Shown one piece after another: positions 43,969 through 54,954 of a stretch of 64,000 nucleotides of DNA; positions within the stretch are counted from its first letter, which is position 1, and every line of letters starts with the position of its first letter. The stretch covers positions 57,285 through 121,284 of the forward strand of contig NZ_JAHWXY010000011.1 in the NCBI RefSeq assembly GCF_024281235.1, given 5' to 3'. Origin of the DNA: Shinella daejeonensis (GTDB taxonomy: Bacteria; Pseudomonadota; Alphaproteobacteria; Rhizobiales; Rhizobiaceae). The notes under the pieces are model-generated. The model was not told the origin of the DNA, did no database searches, and saw only the letters and a list, made by a program, of their open reading frames with translations. A program made the translations under genes and the position numbers.

Positions 43969-45498
43969 GTGACCGCCAGCAAGCCGAATATCCTGATCAT
44001 CATGGTCGACCAGCTCAACGGGACGTTTTTTCCCGACGGGCCGGCGGACTTTCTCGTCGCGCCGCATATGAAGGCGCTCGCCGCCCGCTCGGCGCGCTTT
44101 GCGAACAATTACACCTCCTCGCCGCTTTGCGCGCCGGCCCGCGCCTCCTTCATGGCGGGGCAGCTTCCCAGTCGCACCCGGGTCTACGACAATGCTGCGG
44201 AATATGCCTCCTCCATCCCGACCTTCGCGCATCACCTGCGCCGCGCCGGCTATTACACCGCGCTTTCGGGAAAGATGCATTTCGTCGGGCCGGATCAGCT
44301 GCACGGCTTCGAGGAGCGGCTGACGACCGATATCTACCCCGCCGATTTCGGCTGGACGCCGGACTATCGCAAGCCCGGCGAGCGCATCGACTGGTGGTAT
44401 CACAACATGGGCTCGGTGACGGGTGCCGGCGTCGCGGAAATCACCAACCAGATGGAATATGACGACGAGGTCGCCTTCCTCGCCAACCAGAAGCTCTACC
44501 AGCTCTCGCGCGGCAACGACGATGCGGATCGCCGCCCCTGGTGCCTCACGGTTTCCTTCACCCATCCGCACGATCCCTATGTGGCGCGGCAGAAATTCTG
44601 GGATCTCTACGAGGACTGCGCACATCTGACGCCGGACGTCGGCCCCCTGGAAAAGCAGGATCCGCATTCGCAGCGCATCCTGCATTCCTGCGACCGTGAC
44701 AGCTTCACGATCACCGAGGAGAACGTGCGCCGCTCGCGCCGGGCCTATTTCGCCAATATCTCCTATCTCGACGAGAAGGTCGGCGAACTCGTCGACACGC
44801 TCCGGCGCACGCGCATGCTCGACGACACGCTGATCCTCTTCTGCTCGGACCACGGCGACATGCTCGGCGAGCGCGGCCTGTGGTTCAAGATGAACTTCTT
44901 CGAGGGTTCGGCGCGTGTGCCGTTGATGGTCGCCGGGCCGGGCGTGACGCCGGGTCTGCACCTTGCGCCGACCTCGAACCTCGACGTGACGCCGACACTC
45001 TGCGATCTGGCGGGCATCTCCATGGACGAGGTGATGCCGTGGACCGACGGCGAAAGCCTCGTGCCGGTGATCGGCGGAGCGGAACGCATATCGCCGGTGC
45101 TGATGGAATATGCGGCGGAGGCCTCCTATGCGCCGATCGTCGGCATCCGCGAGGGCAAGTGGAAATACATCCATTGCGAACTCGATCCCGAGCAGCTCTA
45201 CGACCTGGAAGCCGACCCGCAGGAGCTTGACAATCTCGCGACCTCGGACAATTCCGTCATTCAGGCGACGCTGGACGCCTTCCGGCGGATGCGCGAGGAG
45301 CGCTGGGACATGGAGGCCTTCGACGCCGCCGTGCGCGAGAGCCAGGCGCGGCGCTGGGTGGTCTATGAGGCGTTGCGCAACGGCGCCTATTACCCCTGGG
45401 ACCACCAGCCGCTGCAAGACGCCTCCGAACGCTACATGCGCAACCACATGAATCTCGACAATCTGGAAGATTCCAAACGCTATCCGCGGGGACAATGA
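43969..45498 (+). CDS. betC: Choline-sulfatase
   Basis: The 509-residue enzyme is a type I sulfatase with the CxPxR motif as CAPAR, cysteine at residue 54, to be converted to formylglycine. Metal-binding MVDQLNG and the [13 protein letters not shown] segment are present. It hydrolyses choline-O-sulfate to choline and sulfate, feeding betB/betA and, via sulfate, the cys genes nearby. GTG start with AAGGA eight bases upstream. The stop overlaps the betB region: ATG of betB begins two bases after its TGA. Confidence 0.96.
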   Translation: MTASKPNILIIMVDQLNGTFFPDGPADFLVAPHMKALAARSARFANNYTSSPLCAPARASFMAGQLPSRTRVYDNAAEYASSIPTFAHHLRRAGYYTALSGKMHFVGPDQLHGFEERLTTDIYPADFGWTPDYRKPGERIDWWYHNMGSVTGAGVAEITNQMEYDDEVAFLANQKLYQLSRGNDDADRRPWCLTVSFTHPHDPYVARQKFWDLYEDCAHLTPDVGPLEKQDPHSQRILHSCDRDSFTITEENVRRSRRAYFANISYLDEKVGELVDTLRRTRMLDDTLILFCSDHGDMLGERGLWFKMNFFEGSARVPLMVAGPGVTPGLHLAPTSNLDVTPTLCDLAGISMDEVMPWTDGESLVPVIGGAERISPVLMEYAAEASYAPIVGIREGKWKYIHCELDPEQLYDLEADPQELDNLATSDNSVIQATLDAFRRMREERWDMEAFDAAVRESQARRWVVYEALRNGAYYPWDHQPLQDASERYMRNHMNLDNLEDSKRYPRGQ

Positions 45499-45499
45499 C

Positions 45500-46963
45500 A
45501 TGAAAGCCCAACCCAAAGCCTCCCACTTCATCGACGGCGACTATGTCGAGGATGTCGCCGGCACGCCCTTCGAGAGCGTCTATCCCGCCACCGGCGAGGT
45601 GATCGCCCGCCTTCACGCCGCAACGCCGGCCATCGTGGAGAAGGCCGTCGCCTCGGCGAAACGGGCACAGAAGGAATGGGCCGCGATGAGCCCGACGGCG
45701 CGCGGCCGCATCCTGAAGCGCGCCGCCGAGATCATGCGCGAGCGGAACCGCGAGCTTTCCGAACTCGAAACGCTCGATACCGGCAAGCCGATCCAGGAAA
45801 CCATCGTCGCCGATCCAACCTCGGGCGCCGACGCCTTCGAATTCTTCGGCGGCATCGCGGCCGCCGGCCTCAACGGCGACTATATCCCGCTCGGGCAGGA
45901 CTTCGCCTTTACCAAGCGCGTTCCGCTCGGCGTCTGCGTCGGCATCGGCGCGTGGAACTATCCGCAGCAGATCGCCTGCTGGAAGGGCGCTCCGGCCCTC
46001 GTCTGCGGCAATGCCATGGTCTTCAAGCCCTCGGAAAACACGCCGCTCGGCGCGCTGAAGATCGCCGAAATCCTCATCGAGGCCGGCCTGCCGAAGGGTC
46101 TCTACAACGTCATCCAGGGGGATCGCGCGACCGGGCCGCTGCTCGTCAACCACAGGGACGTCGCCAAGGTGTCGCTGACGGGCTCCGTGCCGACGGGCAG
46201 GAAGGTGGCGGCGGCCGCCGCCGCCGACCTCAAGCATGTGACGATGGAACTGGGCGGCAAGTCGCCGCTCATCGTCTTCGACGACGCCGACCTCGAAAGC
46301 GCCATCGGCGGGGCGATGCTCGGCAACTTCTACTCCACCGGGCAGGTGTGCTCGAACGGCACCCGCGTCTTCGTTCAGAAGACCATCAAGGACCGTTTCC
46401 TGTCGCGCCTCAAGGAGCGGACCGAGAAGATCGTCATCGGCGATCCGATGGACGAGGCGACGCAGCTCGGGCCGATGGTCTCGCTGGCGCAGCGCGACAA
46501 GGTCCTCGACTATATCGAGAAGGGCAAGGCGGAAGGCGCGACGCTCGTGACCGGCGGCGGCATTCCCAACAGCGTCTCCGGCGAAGGCTATTACGTCCAG
46601 CCGACCGTCTTTGCCGACGTCACCGACGGGATGACCATCGCCCGCGAGGAAATCTTCGGCCCCGTCATGTGCGTGCTCGACTTCGAGCATGAGGACGAGG
46701 TGATCGCCCGAGGCAACGCCACCGAGTTCGGCCTGTCGGGCGGCGTCTTCACCGCCGACATCACCCGCGCCCACCGCGTCGTCGACCAGCTCGAAGCCGG
46801 TACGCTGTGGATCAACGCCTATAACCTCGCTCCTGTGGAAATCCCCTTCGGCGGCTCCAAGCAATCCGGCTTCGGCCGCGAGAATTCGCTGGCCGCGCTG
46901 GAGCATTATTCCGAGCTGAAAACGGTCTATGTGTCGATGGGCAAGGTCGACGCGCCGTATTGA
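45500..46963 (+). CDS. betB: Betaine-aldehyde dehydrogenase
   Basis: The 487-residue NAD+-dependent aldehyde dehydrogenase has [11 protein letters not shown], the catalytic cysteine in [14 protein letters not shown], and the [18 protein letters not shown] segment typical of BetB. It oxidises betaine aldehyde to glycine betaine. It is third in the betICBA operon and begins one base after betC ends. Confidence 0.97.
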   Translation: MKAQPKASHFIDGDYVEDVAGTPFESVYPATGEVIARLHAATPAIVEKAVASAKRAQKEWAAMSPTARGRILKRAAEIMRERNRELSELETLDTGKPIQETIVADPTSGADAFEFFGGIAAAGLNGDYIPLGQDFAFTKRVPLGVCVGIGAWNYPQQIACWKGAPALVCGNAMVFKPSENTPLGALKIAEILIEAGLPKGLYNVIQGDRATGPLLVNHRDVAKVSLTGSVPTGRKVAAAAAADLKHVTMELGGKSPLIVFDDADLESAIGGAMLGNFYSTGQVCSNGTRVFVQKTIKDRFLSRLKERTEKIVIGDPMDEATQLGPMVSLAQRDKVLDYIEKGKAEGATLVTGGGIPNSVSGEGYYVQPTVFADVTDGMTIAREEIFGPVMCVLDFEHEDEVIARGNATEFGLSGGVFTADITRAHRVVDQLEAGTLWINAYNLAPVEIPFGGSKQSGFGRENSLAALEHYSELKTVYVSMGKVDAPY

Positions 46964-47013
46964 GGCCGAGGGCGGACGAGGGGTTCGAAGGCAGGAAATC
47001 AAGGGGCAGCACC

Positions 47014-48666
47014 ATGCAGAACGCAGATTATATCATCATCGGCTCCGGCTCGGCCGGCTCGGCGCTCGCCTACCGGCTTTCGGAAGACGGCAAGCACACG
47101 GTCATGGTGCTGGAATATGGCGGCTCGGATATCGGGCCGTTCATCCAGATGCCGGCGGCACTGGCCTGGCCGATGAGCATGAAGCGCTACAACTGGGGCT
47201 ATCTCTCGGAACCGGAGCCCCATCTCAACAATCGCCGCATCACCGCGCCGCGCGGCAAGGTGATCGGCGGATCGTCGTCGATCAACGGGCTCGTCTATGT
47301 GCGCGGCCATGCGGAGGACTTCAACCGCTGGGAGGCGCTCGGCGCGCAGGGCTGGGCCTATGCGGACGTCCTGCCCTATTACAAGCGCATGGAGACCTCG
47401 CATGGCGGGGAAGCCGGCTGGCGCGGCGTCGACGGGCCGCTGCACGTCCAGCGCGGCCCCATGACGAACCCGCTCTTCCACGCCTTCATCCAGGCCGGGC
47501 AGCAGGCGGGCTTCGAACTCACCGACGACTACAACGGCTCCAAGCAGGAAGGCTTCGGCCTGATGGAGCAGACCATCCACAAAGGCCGGCGCTGGTCGGC
47601 GGCCAACGCCTATCTGCGCCCTGCCCTGAAGCGGCCGAACGTCTCGCTGGTGCGCTGCTTCGCGCGCAGGATCGTCATCGAGAACGGCCGGGCGACCGGC
47701 GTCGAGATCGAGCGGGGCGGCAGGATCGAGGTGGTGAAGGCGAACCGCGAGGTCATCGTCTCGGCCTCCTCCTTCAACTCGCCGAAGCTCCTGATGCTCT
47801 CCGGCATCGGCCCGGGGCAGCACCTGAAGGACATGGGCATCGAGGTGAAGGTCGACCGGCCGGGCGTCGGCGCCAATTTGCAGGATCATCTGGAGTTCTA
47901 CTTCCAGCAGGTCTCCACAAAGCCCGTCTCGCTCTATTCCTGGCTGCCGTGGTTCTGGCAGGGGGTGGCCGGCGCGCAATGGCTTCTGTCTAAGGGCGGG
48001 CTCGGCGCCTCGAACCAGTTCGAGGCCTGCGCCTTCCTGCGCTCGGCGGCCGGGCTGAAGCAGCCGGACATCCAGTACCACTTCCTGCCCGTCGCCATCT
48101 CCTACGACGGCAAGGCGGCGGCGAAGAGCCACGGCTTCCAGGTCCATGTCGGCTACAATCTGTCGAAATCGCGCGGCGACGTCACCCTGCGCTCGGCCGA
48201 TCCGATGGCCGATCCGGTCATCCGCTTCAATTATATGAGCCATGAGGAAGACTGGGTGAAATTCCGCCACTGCGTGCGCCTCACCCGCGAGATCTTCTCG
48301 CAGACGACGTTCGACGAGTTCCGCGGGCCGGAGATTCAGCCCGGCGAGACGGTGCAATCGGACGAGGAGATCGACGCCTTCCTGCGCGATCACCTCGAAA
48401 GCGCCTATCATCCCTGCGGCACCTGCCGCATGGGGGCGGAGAACGATCCGATGGCGGTGGTCGATCCGCAGACCCGGGTGATCGGCGTCGACGCCCTGCG
48501 TGTCGCCGACTCGTCGATCTTCCCGCATGTCACCTATGGCAACCTCAACGCGCCGTCGATCATGACCGGGGAAAAGGCGGCCGATCACATCCTCGGCCGG
48601 CAGCCGCTCGCTCGCTCCAATCAGGAGCCCTGGACAAACCCCCGCGCCGCCGTCAGCGACCGCTAG
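47014..48666 (+). CDS. betA: Choline dehydrogenase
   Basis: The 550-residue FAD-dependent GMC oxidoreductase has the dinucleotide motif [38 protein letters not shown] and the C-terminal active-site segment [12 protein letters not shown]. It oxidises choline to betaine aldehyde at the inner membrane. It is last in the operon. AAGGGG is eight bases ahead of the ATG at 47014. A hairpin follows the stop. Confidence 0.97.
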   Translation: MQNADYIIIGSGSAGSALAYRLSEDGKHTVMVLEYGGSDIGPFIQMPAALAWPMSMKRYNWGYLSEPEPHLNNRRITAPRGKVIGGSSSINGLVYVRGHAEDFNRWEALGAQGWAYADVLPYYKRMETSHGGEAGWRGVDGPLHVQRGPMTNPLFHAFIQAGQQAGFELTDDYNGSKQEGFGLMEQTIHKGRRWSAANAYLRPALKRPNVSLVRCFARRIVIENGRATGVEIERGGRIEVVKANREVIVSASSFNSPKLLMLSGIGPGQHLKDMGIEVKVDRPGVGANLQDHLEFYFQQVSTKPVSLYSWLPWFWQGVAGAQWLLSKGGLGASNQFEACAFLRSAAGLKQPDIQYHFLPVAISYDGKAAAKSHGFQVHVGYNLSKSRGDVTLRSADPMADPVIRFNYMSHEEDWVKFRHCVRLTREIFSQTTFDEFRGPEIQPGETVQSDEEIDAFLRDHLESAYHPCGTCRMGAENDPMAVVDPQTRVIGVDALRVADSSIFPHVTYGNLNAPSIMTGEKAADHILGRQPLARSNQEPWTNPRAAVSDR

Positions 48667-49005
48667 ATCGTCAGGCGATTAAAGGGGATCGCCTGACGGT
48701 CCAGCTTTCTTTTCTGGCGCGCAGGGCTGGCGAAAAAGCCGGATTCCACTTTTTCGCCCGACGCTTTCGCCATCCGCCTGCCCCTCCGTCCCGCCGGCGG
48801 AGGGGACGTCCGGACAAGACTCTCTATTCCCCACCGTTTCAGTAGAATACTTTCCGCGCCCTCCCCTCACGGCAGGATTTCTTCGGCCGGCGCGAGATGG
48901 AGAGATATTTGCTCCCCCCGCCCGCGCTTTGGAAATCCGTTTTGCTGTCTCCCGCCGCGCGGGGCTGCGATAATCCGGGAAATTCTTGCAAAGGCATGGA
49001 ACGGA
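48667..49005. other. Intergenic region between betA and cysH
   Basis: No gene is supported in these 339 bases. They hold the hairpin just past betA, then a stretch with TTTC/CTCC-rich sequence and no clear operator. The promoter of the cysHDN operon must lie here; I do not see an unambiguous -35/-10 pair. Confidence 0.6.
48669..48698 (+). terminator. Hairpin at the end of the betICBA operon
   Basis: CGTCAGGCGAT (48669-48679) and ATCGCCTGACG (48688-48698) form a perfect 11-bp stem, three bases past the betA stop. A T-rich run, CTTTCTTTT, begins eight bases further on, so termination is probable but not typical. Confidence 0.7.
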
Positions 49006-49755
49006 ATGACTGCGCACACCGGCACCGGGACGGCTGAGGCCCTGAACGATCAGCTTGCAAAACTCGACCTTTCGGACCGGCTTGCCTTCGTGACCAGTCT
49101 CGGCGGCCGCAGCGTCTTCACCACGAGCCTCGGCATCGAGGACCAGGTCATCACCGCCGCGATCGCCGCCGGCCGTCTTCCCATCGTCGTGGCGACCCTC
49201 GAAACCGGCCGCCTCTTCCCCGAGACGCTGGCGCTGATCGACGAGACGGAAGCGCATTTCGGCCTCGCAATCGAGCGCTACCACCCCTTGCAGGACGATA
49301 TCGACGCCTATGCCGCACAATACGGCCTCAACGGCTTTTACGACAGCGTCGAGGCCCGCCACGCCTGTTGCGCGGCCCGCAAGCTGAAGCCGCTTCAGCG
49401 CGCGCTCGAAGGGGCCTCCTTCTGGATCACCGGGCTTCGCCGCGGCCAGTCCGGCAATCGCGCCGATACGCCTTTTGCGGAATTCGACGCCGAACGCGGC
49501 CTTATCAAGATCAATCCGCTCGCCGACTGGGATATCGAGCGTATCCGCGCCTTTGCCGCTGAAAACGCCGTTCCGGTGAATCCGCTGCATGCGCGCGGCT
49601 ATCCCTCCATCGGCTGCGAACCCTGTACCCGCGCCATCAAGCCGGGCGAACCCGAGCGCGCCGGCCGCTGGTGGTGGGAAAACGACGAAAAGCGCGAATG
49701 CGGCCTGCACGTCCCGGACGCGGCCCTGCCCTCCCTCGAATCCAGCTCCCTTTGA
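49006..49755 (+). CDS. cysH: Adenylyl-sulfate (APS) reductase, CysH family
   Basis: The 249-residue enzyme has SLGIEDQV (P-loop-like) and a pair of cysteines C121-C122 plus C204 and C207 (GCEPC) that ligate a [4Fe-4S] cluster. This makes it APS reductase and not PAPS reductase. The catalytic cysteine is C232 (ECGLH). It reduces adenylyl sulfate to sulfite with thioredoxin. It is first in the cysHDN operon. Confidence 0.95.
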   Translation: MTAHTGTGTAEALNDQLAKLDLSDRLAFVTSLGGRSVFTTSLGIEDQVITAAIAAGRLPIVVATLETGRLFPETLALIDETEAHFGLAIERYHPLQDDIDAYAAQYGLNGFYDSVEARHACCAARKLKPLQRALEGASFWITGLRRGQSGNRADTPFAEFDAERGLIKINPLADWDIERIRAFAAENAVPVNPLHARGYPSIGCEPCTRAIKPGEPERAGRWWWENDEKRECGLHVPDAALPSLESSSL

Positions 49756-49799
49756 TCCTCACCGCCCCGACCGGGCCAGAATCCGGAGACCACCCTTTC

Positions 49800-50753
49800 A
49801 TGTCCGACATCCGCACCGAGGCGGAAGCGAAGCCCAACGCGACGCCCAAGCCTCCGCTCGATCCGCATCTGAAGGCGCTCGAAAACGAAGCCATCCACAT
49901 CTTTCGCGAGGTCGCGGCCGAATTCGAGCGGCCGGTCATGCTCTATTCGATCGGCAAGGACAGTTCCGTCCTGCTGCATCTGGCGCGCAAGGCCTTCTAT
50001 CCGGGCCGCGTGCCGTTCCCGCTGCTGCACGTCAACACGGGCTGGAAGTTCGCCGAGATGATCGCCTTTCGCGACGCGGTCGTTAAGCGTTACGATCTCG
50101 ACCTGATCGAGCATATCAATCCGCGCGGCGCGGCCGAGAACATCACGCCCTTCACGCAAGGGTCCGCCCGCTACACCGACATCATGAAAACCGAGGCGCT
50201 ACGCCAGGCGCTCGACGCCGGCAAATACGACGCGGCCTTCGGCGGCGCGCGGCGCGACGAGGAAGCCTCGCGCGCCAAGGAGCGCATCTATTCCTTCCGC
50301 ACGCCGGATCATCGCTGGGACCCGCGCAACCAGCGCCCGGAACTGTGGAACATCTATAACGGCATGATCCGGGCCGGCGAGAGCGTGCGCGCCTTCCCGC
50401 TCTCCAACTGGACCGAAGTCGACATCTGGCGCTACATCCAGGCGGAAGACATCCCGATCGTCCCGCTCTATTTCGCGAAGAAACGCCCCTTCGTCGAGCG
50501 CGACGGCATGATGATCCTCGCCGAGGATCCGCGCCTCGAACGGCTGCCGGACGAAGTGCGGCAGGAAGGCGTCATCCGCTTCCGCACGCTCGGCTGCTTC
50601 CCGCTGACCGGGGCCATCCGCTCAAGCGCCGCCACGCTCGACGAGATCATCGCCGAACTGGAAACCGCCACCGTCTCCGAACGGCAGGGCCGCGCCATCG
50701 ACCGCGACCAGTCCGGCTCCATGGAAAAGAAGAAACGCGAAGGGTATTTCTGA
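49800..50753 (+). CDS. cysD: Sulfate adenylyltransferase small subunit
   Basis: The 317-residue protein is a PP-loop ATP pyrophosphatase with [38 protein letters not shown] and [13 protein letters not shown]. With CysN it forms ATP sulfurylase, which makes APS from sulfate and ATP. The ATG at 49800 is followed closely by cysN, whose start overlaps its stop (TGATG). Located 45 bases after cysH. Confidence 0.96.
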   Translation: MSDIRTEAEAKPNATPKPPLDPHLKALENEAIHIFREVAAEFERPVMLYSIGKDSSVLLHLARKAFYPGRVPFPLLHVNTGWKFAEMIAFRDAVVKRYDLDLIEHINPRGAAENITPFTQGSARYTDIMKTEALRQALDAGKYDAAFGGARRDEEASRAKERIYSFRTPDHRWDPRNQRPELWNIYNGMIRAGESVRAFPLSNWTEVDIWRYIQAEDIPIVPLYFAKKRPFVERDGMMILAEDPRLERLPDEVRQEGVIRFRTLGCFPLTGAIRSSAATLDEIIAELETATVSERQGRAIDRDQSGSMEKKKREGYF

Positions 50754-52240
50754 TGACCGCTGCCGCCACCGCTCTCGCCACGTCGCTGCCGCAGGAGGAA
50801 GCGGGCCTCGAACCGGCCCGGGCGACACGCGATTCGCGTCCGCTTCGCCTCATCACCTGCGGCTCGGTCGACGACGGCAAGTCGACGCTGATCGGCCGCC
50901 TGCTCTGGGACACCAAGGCCGTCAAGGAAGACCAGCGGGCGACACTCGAACGGGATTCCTCCGGCCGGCAGAACGATCTCGGCCTGCCCGATTTCGCGCT
51001 GCTGCTCGACGGTCTCCAGGCCGAGCGCGAACAGGGCATCACCATCGACGTCGCCTATCGCTACTTCTCCACCGACCGCCGCGCCTTCATCGTCGCCGAC
51101 ACGCCCGGCCATGAACAATATACCCGCAACATGGCGACCGGAGCCTCCACGGCGGATCTCGCCGTTCTGCTGGTCGACGCGCGCGCCGGCATCCTCGAAC
51201 AGACCCGCCGCCACGCGACGATCGCCACGCTGATGGGCATCCGCCAGTTCGTGCTCGCCGTCAACAAGATCGACCTGACCGGCTACGACCGCGCCCGCTT
51301 CGAGGTGATCGCCCATGAGTTCCGGGAATTCGCGCTCACGCTCGGGGTCCGGCAGATCACCGCGATCCCGGTTTCCGCGCTGAAGGGGGAGAACGTCGTC
51401 CATGACGGCCGCGCCGCCATGACCTGGTACGAGGGCCCGACGCTCGTCGAGGCGCTGGAGCGGGCGACCACCCGCTCCGCCCAAGCCGTCGGCTTCCGCC
51501 TGCCCGTCCAGCGGGTCTCGCGGCCGGGCGAAAGCTTTCGCGGCTATCAGGGAACGGTGGCCGGCGGGGCCGTGAAGCCCGGCGACAGCGTCGTCGTGCT
51601 TCCCTCCGGCATGGAGGCCAACGTCTCGAAGATCGTCACCTTCGACCTGGTGCGCAACGCGGCGGTGGCGGGCGACGCCGTCACCCTCGTCCTCGACCGG
51701 CAGGTGGATGTGGCGCGCGGCGACATGATCGTCGCCATCGACAGCCAGCCGATGACGGGGCGCGCCTTCGAGGCCCAGCTGGTCGCGCTTCTGCCGGACG
51801 GCATCGAGCCGGGGAAACGCTACTGGCTCAAGAGCGGTCCCCGCCGCCAGCGCGTGGTCGTCGAGCCGGTGAGCCAGCTCGACCTTTCCACCTCCGCCTG
51901 GCATCCCGCCGAGCGCCTCGCGATGAACGCCGTCGGCAAGGTCCGGCTCGTCTTCGACGAACAGGCGATCTTCGACGGCTACGAACAGAACCGCATGACG
52001 GGCGCTTTCATCCTCATCGACCCCGACACCAACGACACGGTCGCCGGCGGCATGGTGACGGGCCGCCGCGCCGAGATCGGCGGCATCCGCAAGGACGACG
52101 AACGCGTCGTGCTGTCGCTGCCGGCCGACCTCGCGGACCGGCTGATGGCAAGCGAGATCTTCGCCAGCCGCCGCCACGACGCCGACGTGCGCCGCACCGA
52201 CGCCGCGCGCATCGCACGCCTGCTGGCCGCACTCGACTAG
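50753..52240 (+). CDS. cysN: Sulfate adenylyltransferase large subunit (GTPase), no APS-kinase fusion
   Basis: The 495-residue GTPase has G1 GSVDDGKST, DTPGHEQY and NKIDL, and the EF-Tu-like domain II. It activates CysD by GTP hydrolysis. The protein ends without the CysC (APS kinase) domain that many rhizobial CysNC/NodQ have, consistent with an APS-reductase pathway that needs no PAPS. The ATG overlaps the cysD stop (TGATG), so it is translationally coupled. A good terminator follows. Confidence 0.96.
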   Translation: MTAAATALATSLPQEEAGLEPARATRDSRPLRLITCGSVDDGKSTLIGRLLWDTKAVKEDQRATLERDSSGRQNDLGLPDFALLLDGLQAEREQGITIDVAYRYFSTDRRAFIVADTPGHEQYTRNMATGASTADLAVLLVDARAGILEQTRRHATIATLMGIRQFVLAVNKIDLTGYDRARFEVIAHEFREFALTLGVRQITAIPVSALKGENVVHDGRAAMTWYEGPTLVEALERATTRSAQAVGFRLPVQRVSRPGESFRGYQGTVAGGAVKPGDSVVVLPSGMEANVSKIVTFDLVRNAAVAGDAVTLVLDRQVDVARGDMIVAIDSQPMTGRAFEAQLVALLPDGIEPGKRYWLKSGPRRQRVVVEPVSQLDLSTSAWHPAERLAMNAVGKVRLVFDEQAIFDGYEQNRMTGAFILIDPDTNDTVAGGMVTGRRAEIGGIRKDDERVVLSLPADLADRLMASEIFASRRHDADVRRTDAARIARLLAALD

Positions 52241-52278
52241 GAGTGAAGCCGGCGCGCGGACACGGCCGATAACGCAGG

Positions 52279-52309
52279 AACGGGGCCTTTCGGCCCCGTT
52301 TCCGTTTCA
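52279..52309 (+). terminator. Intrinsic terminator of cysHDN
   Basis: AACGGGGCC and GGCCCCGTT pair perfectly around TTTC and are followed by TCCGTTTC, 39 bases past the cysN stop. Confidence 0.85.
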
Positions 52310-52325
52310 TTTTCCAACCTGAGAA

Positions 52326-52416
52326 CATTTCCGGTTCCCACCGGAAACGCTTCTGGATTCTTGTTTTACCGCGTTTTCAGCCGGTGCGATCCCGCTCCGG
52401 CTGGAAATGCTTTTAG
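52326..52416 (-). repeat. Intergenic repeat, family B copy
   Basis: The copy has CATTTCCGG, CACCGGAAACGCTTCTGG, TTGTTTTACCGCG, GCCGGTGCGATCCCG and CTCCGGCTGGAAATGC. The TTA at 52413-52415 is the stop codon of the small membrane peptide. Confidence 0.7.
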
Positions 52417-52490
52417 AAGAAGAAGTACCAGATAAGCAGCACGACGATGAGCGGCACGCCCATCAGCCAGAGGATGAATGCCCGAGCCAT
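52413..52490 (-). CDS. Small hydrophobic membrane peptide (25 residues)
   Basis: The frame encodes a peptide of 25 residues that starts MARAFILW, is hydrophobic throughout and ends in YFFF. It is one predicted membrane helix. Support comes from AGGGAGA four bases before the ATG, intact frame, and a hydrophobic design with no low-complexity bias. I do not recognise the family. It lies between cysN and the BASS transporter on the minus strand, and its stop is in a repeat element. Confidence 0.7.
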   Translation of the reverse strand: MARAFILWLMGVPLIVVLLIWYFFF

Positions 52491-52563
52491 AGGTTCTCCC
52501 TTTCCGTTGCTTGCATCGTTTTCATAATGCACGGAAAGGCGGAAAGTTCCGGCCGTGCGGGCT

Positions 52564-53526
52564 TCAGCCGGCCGGCGTTTGCCGGACTGGCGCTGCGTCC
52601 TCCTCGTGCTTCTGCGCGAAATAGTTGGCCAGCAGCGCGCCGGAGATATTGTGCCAGACGCTGAAGATGGCGCTCGGCACGGCGGCGACCGGCGAGAAAT
52701 GCGCCGCCGCCAGCGCCGCGCCCAGGCCGCTGTTCTGCATGCCGACCTCGATGGCGATGGCCTTGCGCTTGGAAAGCGACAGGCCGGAGGCTTTGGCGGC
52801 CAGATAGCCGAGCAGATAGCCGATGCCGTTGTGCAGCACGACGACGAGGAAGATCAGCAGGCCGGAGGTGGCGATCGCCTGCTTGCTTGCGCCGACCACC
52901 GCCGCGACGATCAGCACGATGCCGATGACGCTGACCAGCGGCAAGGCCGGCACCGCCGCTTTGACGACGCCCGGCAGCAGCTTCTGGAGAGCGAAGCCGA
53001 GGGCTAGCGGAACGAGGATCACCTTGACGATGCTGAGGAACATCGCCATCGCATCGACCGGCAGGAACTGGCTGGCGAAGAGCCAGACGAGGAACGGCGT
53101 GACGATGGGCGCTGCAAGCGTGGTGACGCTGGTGCAGGCGACGGATAGCGCCACGTCACCCTTCGACAGATAGGTCATGACGTTGCTCGACGTGCCGCCG
53201 GGGCAGCAGCCGACGAGGATGACGCCGGCGGCGACTTCCGGCGACATCGGGATGACGATCGTCAGCCCCACGGCGATGAGCGGCATGATGAGGAATTGCG
53301 AGGCGACGCCGATGCCGACATCGGCCGGCCGGCGGGCGACCTCCCTGAAGTCGTCGAGCGACAGGGTCAGCCCCATCCCGAACATGATGATGCCGAGCAG
53401 CGTAACGATATAGGGCGTCAGTTGCTTGAACGTATCGGGAAGAAAGAAGCCGAGGACGGCGAACAGGATGGTCCAGACGGCGAAGGTTTTTCCGACGAAG
53501 GCGGAAAGCGAAGCGATGGCTTTCAA
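52564..53526 (-). CDS. Bile acid:sodium symporter family (BASS) transporter
   Basis: The 320-residue protein has about ten membrane helices and BASS landmarks: GIIMFGMGLTLSLDDF, LVGCCPGGTSSNVMTYLSKGDVALSV (Na+-site region) and IEVGMQNSGLGAALA. Bacterial members transport bile acids, pantothenate, 2-oxoacids or related anions with sodium; the substrate here is unknown. The gene is alone. Confidence 0.92.
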   Translation of the reverse strand: MKAIASLSAFVGKTFAVWTILFAVLGFFLPDTFKQLTPYIVTLLGIIMFGMGLTLSLDDFREVARRPADVGIGVASQFLIMPLIAVGLTIVIPMSPEVAAGVILVGCCPGGTSSNVMTYLSKGDVALSVACTSVTTLAAPIVTPFLVWLFASQFLPVDAMAMFLSIVKVILVPLALGFALQKLLPGVVKAAVPALPLVSVIGIVLIVAAVVGASKQAIATSGLLIFLVVVLHNGIGYLLGYLAAKASGLSLSKRKAIAIEVGMQNSGLGAALAAAHFSPVAAVPSAIFSVWHNISGALLANYFAQKHEEDAAPVRQTPAG

Positions 53527-53637
53527 GAGGGAGGCTCCGTATATTGACGTTTCGCCCCCGCCCTACTCCCCGCGCGGGCGCGTTTCAACCCATGCGGCGT
53601 CAGGAAACCGCTTGCGGCCTCCCCCTTTCCGGCCCGA

Positions 53638-54954
53638 TCACCTTTCGCGGAAGGCTTTCGTGAAGTAATCGGCAAGCGGCTTCACCAGATAGCCGAGCGG
53701 CGAGCGTTCCGTCGTCTGGATGAAGGCTTCGACCGGCATGCCGGGAATGACGTGGCGGTCGCCGAGCCGGGTCATCTGGTCCTCGTCCGGCCGGATTTCC
53801 GCCTTGTAATAGGTCGCCCCGGAGCGCGGATCCGCCAGCACGTCGGCCGCCACGCGGGTGACATGGCCGAAGATCTCCGGCGTCGACCGGTGGTCGAAGG
53901 CGGCGAAGCGGATATGGGCCCGCTGGCCGACATGCACCTGATCGATCTGCGTCGGCGAGATCTGCGTCGCGATCACGAGTTCCTGTTCCTGCGGGATGAT
54001 GAACATCAGCGCATCGGCCGGACGGACCACCGAGCGCAACGCATGGACCTGAAGCCCGAGGACGACGCCGGAGACGGGCGCGGCGATATCCATGCGGTCG
54101 AGCGTCTCCAGCTTGGCGTTGCGGCTCTCGCGCAATTGCGCCACCCGCGCCTCGATCTCGCGCAATTGCGCCGTTGCTTCCTCGCGCACCGCCGAATGGA
54201 TATTGAGAACGGCGATCTCGATTTCCGCGATGCGGCCGGCGTTTTCCGCGATACTGGAGCGCGCCTGGCTGATCGTGCCGCGGATCTCCGCCTCCTCGCG
54301 CTGGAGCGCAAGCACCCGGCTGGCATTGGTGAGCGACTGGGCGAGCAGCTTATTCTGCGCCTCCAGTTCCCTGCCGATCAGCTCGAGCTGCGTATCGAGC
54401 GCGGCGATGCGGCTGGCGATGCCCTCGTTCTGCTTGGCGATCTGGGCTTTCTTCTCGTCGAGCTGCTCGATCTGCTTGCCGCGCGTTTCGGCGCGTGCGG
54501 CCATCAGCCGCCGCTGGCCGTCCATGAGCTCGGCGACTTCGGAACGATCGCCGGCTACGGCGACCAGTTCCGGGTCGAAGAGGATGTCCGGCTGCCCGTC
54601 CTGCTCGGCCTTCAGCCGCGCCGCCGTACCGAGAAGGCTGTGGAGCTGGCTTTCGATGACCGCCAGTTCGGAACGGTCGAAGGTATCGTCGAGCCGCATG
54701 AGCACGTCGCCGGCCTTCACCGTGTCGCCTTCCGCCACGAAGATGCGGCCGACCACGCCGCCCGTCAGATGCTGCACGACCTGGCGATTGCTCGCCACCT
54801 CGACGATGCCGCCCGCCACCACCGCGCCGTGGATGCGCGTCAGCACCGCCCAGGCCCCGACGCCGCCGACCAGCAGCACGAGCGCCGCATAACCGGTGAC
54901 GATATAGCCGCGGCCCGACCATTTCCCCTCCGAAGCCCTCATCCGGCCCGTCAT
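53638..54954 (-). CDS. Type I secretion membrane-fusion protein (HlyD/PrsE family)
   Basis: The 438-residue protein has one N-terminal membrane helix (GYIVTGYAALVLLVGGVGAWAVL) followed by lipoyl and long alpha-helical hairpin regions (about 80-290, coiled coil) and an HlyD C-terminal domain (QTTERSPLGYLVKPLADYF). It bridges the inner-membrane ABC transporter and an outer-membrane TolC-type channel. The start ATG overlaps the ABC gene's stop (ATGA), so the two are coupled. No TolC or secreted substrate gene is adjacent. Confidence 0.93.
   Translation of the reverse strand: MTGRMRASEGKWSGRGYIVTGYAALVLLVGGVGAWAVLTRIHGAVVAGGIVEVASNRQVVQHLTGGVVGRIFVAEGDTVKAGDVLMRLDDTFDRSELAVIESQLHSLLGTAARLKAEQDGQPDILFDPELVAVAGDRSEVAELMDGQRRLMAARAETRGKQIEQLDEKKAQIAKQNEGIASRIAALDTQLELIGRELEAQNKLLAQSLTNASRVLALQREEAEIRGTISQARSSIAENAGRIAEIEIAVLNIHSAVREEATAQLREIEARVAQLRESRNAKLETLDRMDIAAPVSGVVLGLQVHALRSVVRPADALMFIIPQEQELVIATQISPTQIDQVHVGQRAHIRFAAFDHRSTPEIFGHVTRVAADVLADPRSGATYYKAEIRPDEDQMTRLGDRHVIPGMPVEAFIQTTERSPLGYLVKPLADYFTKAFRER

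Noticed and set aside
50753..52240. A fused CysNC (APS kinase) enzyme
   Set aside because: The frame ends after the EF-Tu-like domains at 495 residues and no APS-kinase P-loop is present.
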